Origin: Blastomussa wellsi
Lineage: Eukaryota; Cnidaria; Anthozoa; Scleractinia; Plerogyridae
Direction of reading: 5' to 3'
Assembly (NCBI GenBank): GCA_947652115.1
Contig: OX393569.1
Span: forward strand, 17,958,650 to 18,022,649
Length of the DNA: 64,000 nucleotides
Under the pieces are notes generated by a model. The model ran no database searches and had not been told where the DNA came from. It saw nothing but the letters and a program-made list of their open reading frames with translations. The translations under genes were made by a program, and so were the position numbers. Below, piece after piece: positions 55,455 through 64,000 of this stretch (within the stretch, counting starts at the first letter, position 1; every line of letters begins with the position of its first letter).

Positions 55455-57472
55455 TTATACCACTCTTCGGACTTCAAAGAAACGTTTAAGGTAGAAAACT
55501 TGTCCTAGCGTCATGGCAACAAGCACAAGGGACTCGAAGAAGGACCACCAAACAACACGGCTGTTTGTGTTATCATTGACTATGGATAGAAAACAACAAG
55601 ACTTACAATCAAAAAGAAATACATGTACTTCCATATGAGGAAGTCAGTAGTTTGGAACAGAAAAATGGCTGAGCAAAAAGTGCAATGTAGTTTAAATCTG
55701 TTTGACAGTTTGCTACTTTCATAAAAACCTATAGAGTCCACTTGACATTAGCGGGTTTGAATAAAATAACTACCAGGAGATTGTTTTTCAAACTGTATAT
55801 CAAATGCAGGATCTCCCTTTTGGGAACTTCAGCCACCACCTTTAAACTAGTCTAAATACTTTTTTTAGAAGGAAAACTCTCTGTCATTGCCTTAAATCAA
55901 CTGAAAATGATGGCTGTACTCACTTGCTCTGTGGATTCGTTCTCTAACTTCCATGTATTCCTGCTCATGTTTGACTCCAGTCATGGCCTCAGACAGTTGA
56001 CCAATCATTTCACTTAGCTTATCGTGGTGGGCACCTGGGAACAACAACAAAAGAGATGGAGATTGTCTTAAAGGGACGGATTCACGGTTTTGCGCATGTG
56101 CAAGCTATAGCGTAGGCCCATTAGACTCCATTGTAAAAAAACAATCGCAAGCATGCAAATGACTTTTGCTGGAAAATTGCCTTTGAAAATTTTGCAGCGA
56201 TTTGCAAAAACATGGCAATATAGCTGTTACTTCATATTTGAATTTCTTAATCAGTATCGCAAAAATACCAGAAAAGTTGAGTCCAAAAAAGTTTATGCAC
56301 TTATGCATGTATCTAAAGGCTACCAGGGGTACATCTTGAAGGAGTGATGCAAACATTTTTTGGAACAGATTTTCACAAAAAACGTGAAACTCAACCCGTT
56401 GCAGACACGAGTTCACAACTCAAAACCCATTGGTTCATAGACAATAGAGTTGATTAGGCTTGCACATGTACCAAAACGTGAAACTATCCCTTTAAACCTT
56501 TGTCAGAAAGTTTTGAACACAGTTAAAGCTATACATGTCTATATACTTTCTAACGATCGGTTACTCCAATAAAACCAGCTGCCTACTTCCAATTTTATTG
56601 AAATCCGCAGCTGATATTACATTAGCCCAGATTTCTTACCTTCCTCTTTACTGGTGTCTTTAGGAGGCTCTCCTAGATCCATAGAGAACTTGACTATTTT
56701 GGGTGTCATTGAAGACATTTTGTTGCTAAAGCAATAATGATAAGTGCCATCCATGTATGCAGCAAATGCATATTTTCCATTTGTTTCTCTTTCTCCTGTG
56801 TAAATTACTTTCTGATCTGGTCCTGTAATCTGTCAGCAAAAAAGGAAATGAGAAGTTAATTAACAGTATTTTGCCTTGTTGTGGTATCTGGGTACCTTGT
56901 GAGCTGTTGCATATATTTGCTAAAAAATTCAGATTGTCATAGCATGGATGAAGAGTTGACATAGGGCCTGGGGCCTCAATGTAAACTACTGTGTTTTTTC
57001 AATTGTGCTTACCCATTAAATAAAGAGTATTTCTATAAATGTATATAGAATAAGCCTGTATCAAATATTATTCTAAAAAAATATATTAAATTTCAGATTT
57101 CGAACTTTTTTGCCATTGCGCGAGAAAAAAATTTAAGGCTACACACATTTGATGTTAGCTATATGGGTTATGTTTGCCTAGCAATGCATACATAGAACGA
57201 TGTTAGTTTTATCTCCGTTTGGAAACAAATCCACTATGTCTCCATTAAATTTTAGGAAGCTATGATGCTTAAAATGCGTTATTTACCGTAACATCTATAT
57301 CCAAGAAGCCGCCTTCGGCCACTTCAAATATAAGTCCCATCTTTGTTCCAGAAGTGACTTGATCGTGAAAACACTCCTCTGCATGCGCGTCGATCGTTAT
57401 AAAATAACCATAGGAGCTTTCCAATAGAAGAACAAGTAATATTGAAAATAAGTCTAAACGTATAAAAGCCAT
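55455..57472 (-). CDS. TMED2: p24 family cargo receptor TMED2, 4 exons
   Basis: TMED2 (p24 beta) cycles between ER and Golgi, helping load GPI-anchored cargo and form COPI/COPII vesicles. Exons: 57287-57472, 56640-56829, 55924-56034, 55455-55579; 612 nt, 203 aa (human 201). A signal peptide ([15 protein letters not shown]) is followed by the GOLD domain with [20 protein letters not shown] and [12 protein letters not shown]. Then comes a coiled coil around [20 protein letters not shown], a membrane span ([20 protein letters not shown]) and the cytosolic tail [11 protein letters not shown] carrying the FF coat-binding motif. The ATG at 57472 fits the usual start; an in-frame ATG 23 codons upstream would add residues before the signal peptide and is less likely. 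Intron 2 holds a TTAA MITE. Confidence 0.95.
56072..56491. mobile_element. TTAA-flanked MITE in TMED2 intron 2
   Basis: TTAA at 56068-56071 and 56492-56495. The ends AGGGACGGATTCACGGTTTT and, inverted, AGGGATAGTTTCACGTTTTG extend to GCGCATGTGCAAGC / GCTTGCACATGT. About 420 bp, no transposase. Confidence 0.8.
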
Positions 57473-57940
57473 GATTATCCCTAAAATGTAACTAAAGCTC
57501 TCCACAATCAACGAAAACTCCACATGAACGTCTTTGTCCAAACGCCACGTCGGATAAGACTAGACAGTTACGACGCATGCGTTAGCTGATTTTTTAGCTC
57601 ATGTTGAATTATGGGATTTTTTCTGTTTGATGCTGACCAAAAGAAAAGCGGACTCTGGATTGGCCTCGTCTTGATGAAAAATTTTGGGGGGCACTTTTCC
57701 TTGTTGGTAGGGCCGTGACGTAACAACATGGCGAACGGCGTGCGCGTTTCGTTCGTTTCGTAGTGTCTACGTTTGTACCAAGCTCTGCTTCAAATTGCAT
57801 AGAAAGTAAACACATTTTCAGGTAATTGAAGCTCCTATGATTTTCGTATGCATTTCACCACGCTATTTAAAATGCGGGTTGTAACCTATGCTTTTTTGCA
57901 ATTGTGTTTTAAGCTTTTGTTGTGCAGAGAAACCGCCATC
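57473..57940. promoter_or_regulatory. Divergent promoter region TMED2/PRPF8, with a probable PRPF8 5'UTR intron
   Basis: 468 bp separate the two start codons. Visible motifs: CCACGTC (57543), the core of ER-stress elements, close to TMED2; a CCAAT box in inverse (ATTGG, about 57659); a CRE-like GTGACGTAAC (57715); and AACATGGCG (57725), YY1-like. TTTTCAG followed by GTAATT at 57822 and TTGTGCAG ending at 57927 would form a short 5'UTR intron of PRPF8. Function is inferred. Confidence 0.55.
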
Positions 57941-62684
<4,744 letters not shown>

Positions 62685-62774
62685 GTAAGTTCTTTTATAG
62701 CTTTATGCTTTAGCAAAAAGAACGTATACTAATCTTTCAAGAAACTTATGATTCAATCTGTGGATGTTCTGTAA

Positions 62775-63260
62775 TTTAGGTAAAGTCTGCATACAAGTCT
62801 TGTGGCCCATCAGGCCAGAGCCTATCCCGGTTTCCATAGCATGAAGTGACTTGGAGTATTTCTAACTGGCCCCTGGATGGAATTCTGGTCCATTGCAGGG
62901 TTAACCCCATCCCCCCAGTATTATTTCGCCGGGAACACCATTTATACACCTGGGTCGAGAGCATTCTCCTCCCCAGAGCCGCTTGTCCCTCCTAGCTGGC
63001 TGGGCCTGTGCACGAGAATCAAGTGGCTCTGGGGACACACGATTGATTAGCTGAATTCAAACAAAGGGAGTCCAATCACATCAGCCGTTTTAAAATCCTT
63101 TATCATTTTAGCAGGATTAAAACGGCTGATGTGATTTGATTTCAGCGAATCAAATCGTGTGTCCCCAGAGCCACTTGTTCCTCGTGCACAGGCCCAGCCG
63201 GCAAAGAGGGACAAGCGGCTCTGGGGACGAGAATGGGTCGAGAGGGGCACTGTGAGAGTT
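62775..63260. repeat. Dispersed 'CCATTGCAGGGTTA' repeat, copy 3, split by a Mutator-like MITE
   Basis: CAGGCCAGAGCCTATCCCGG, TTCTGGTCCATTGCAGGGTT and TTTATACACCTGGGTCGAGA, then, after the insertion, GGGGCACTGTGAGAG. Same family as 17388 and 21050. Lies downstream of PRPF8 exon 9 in its intron. Confidence 0.65.
62962..63235. mobile_element. Mutator-like palindromic MITE, 274 bp, perfect 9-bp target duplication
   Basis: GGTCGAGAG flanks both sides (62953-62961 and 63236-63244). The ends CATTCTCCTCCCCAGAGCCG and, inverted, CATTCTCGTCCCCAGAGCCG; the whole unit is nearly palindromic about 63100. A 9-bp duplication is the mark of Mutator-like transposases. Confidence 0.88.
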
Positions 63261-64000
63261 AAGGTGGCTTACTACAGTTTTGAGGGGTTAAAAGAATTCA
63301 GCATCAAAATCTTTTATAAAATGTTCAAAAATGTTTCACCTTTCTCTTAAATGATGTTTTACAGCCTACAACCATCAAGTGCACCATTTGAACAATAAAC
63401 ATGCTAATAAACAGCCAAAATGAATGACCGAGCACTTCAGAGTGGACTGGGCACTAGCAGTTTCATGCCGTTTTGCTCAAAATCTACCTGTATGACCCTA
63501 CCTCAAAATTTCACAAGTTAAAACTTAGCATTAATTAAACATTCATGCAAAATAAAATAAAAATCTGTCAGACAGATTTTTCACAAAATAGAAAAATGTG
63601 ATATGTTGTCCTTTTAAAAAGTAGCTCAAAATCTGTCTTGCAGATTTTCTTTAAAATTTTGGCTGTGGACGTGATTCATCCACATAAATAAATTGTGAAA
63701 GTTTCATCATCGGTTGTATGGTTGGTTTTCGAGAAATTTTGAGTCAAAAACATGTTTTTACAACCTTGGACGAGAATTGAATTGCGTATGCCCTTTTATT
63801 TTAGCGTGCGCTCATGTGACGCCATGCGTTGCGTGCGTTCAAGAAAGACAAATTTAGAGCTTATCAGCTGGTTGTTTATCGAACTTTCTAATCATATTTT
63901 ACCTGTCCAAGGCTTAGTACATGTTTGGAAGTATATTGAATTTTTTTTTGTATACCAGGTTGCTTTAAAGCGATAAAATTGCTGAGACTTGTCTTGTGTC
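63261..64000. other. PRPF8 intron 9 sequence, no exon found
   Basis: AAAATCTGTCAGACAGATTTT (63561) and AAAATCTGTCTTGCAGATTTT (63628) are short palindromes about 65 nt apart. Nothing coding is recognised. Confidence 0.4.

Overview
This window looks like nuclear DNA of a cnidarian, most likely a stony coral. Four intron-rich metazoan housekeeping genes lie among dense young repeats: tyrosine-recombinase retrotransposons, hairpin MITEs, tRNA-derived SINEs and a TPR-CHAT pseudogene. The lineage call is an inference from protein similarity and repeat style; I cannot name the genus.

Layout. 1-3.7 kb: a DIRS-type retrotransposon on the minus strand (gag, RT-RNase H, start of a tyrosine recombinase cut by the window edge). 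4.6-19.3 kb, minus: a complete 17-exon Notchless gene (NLE1, 471 aa). Its next-to-last intron is almost entirely one inverted-repeat element (5045-10396), and a second, plus-strand DIRS element (5406-9791) sits inside that. The same intron has a non-canonical donor, TTAAGT where GTAAGT is expected. 19.4-22.5 kb, plus: mitochondrial ribosomal protein MRPL18 (4 exons, 237 aa), head to head with NLE1 across 152 bp. 22.7-54.3 kb: mostly repeats. These include a hAT-type element with an 8-bp target duplication, two copies of a hairpin element with 12- and 15-bp target duplications, a decayed TPR-CHAT gene, a TA-flanked Tc1/mariner-like element, a LINE fragment, several palindromes and minisatellites, and a few uncertain exons. 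55.5-57.5 kb, minus: TMED2 (4 exons, 203 aa). 57.9 kb to the window end, plus: the 5' part of PRPF8 (9 coding exons, about 459 codons), head to head with TMED2.

The four genes act separately: NLE1 in 60S ribosome maturation, MRPL18 in the mitoribosome, TMED2 in ER-Golgi transport, PRPF8 in the spliceosome. They form two divergent pairs that probably share promoters. Exon joins were worked out by hand from reading frame, splice sites and protein similarity. For NLE1, MRPL18 and TMED2 the exon lengths sum to an exact multiple of three.
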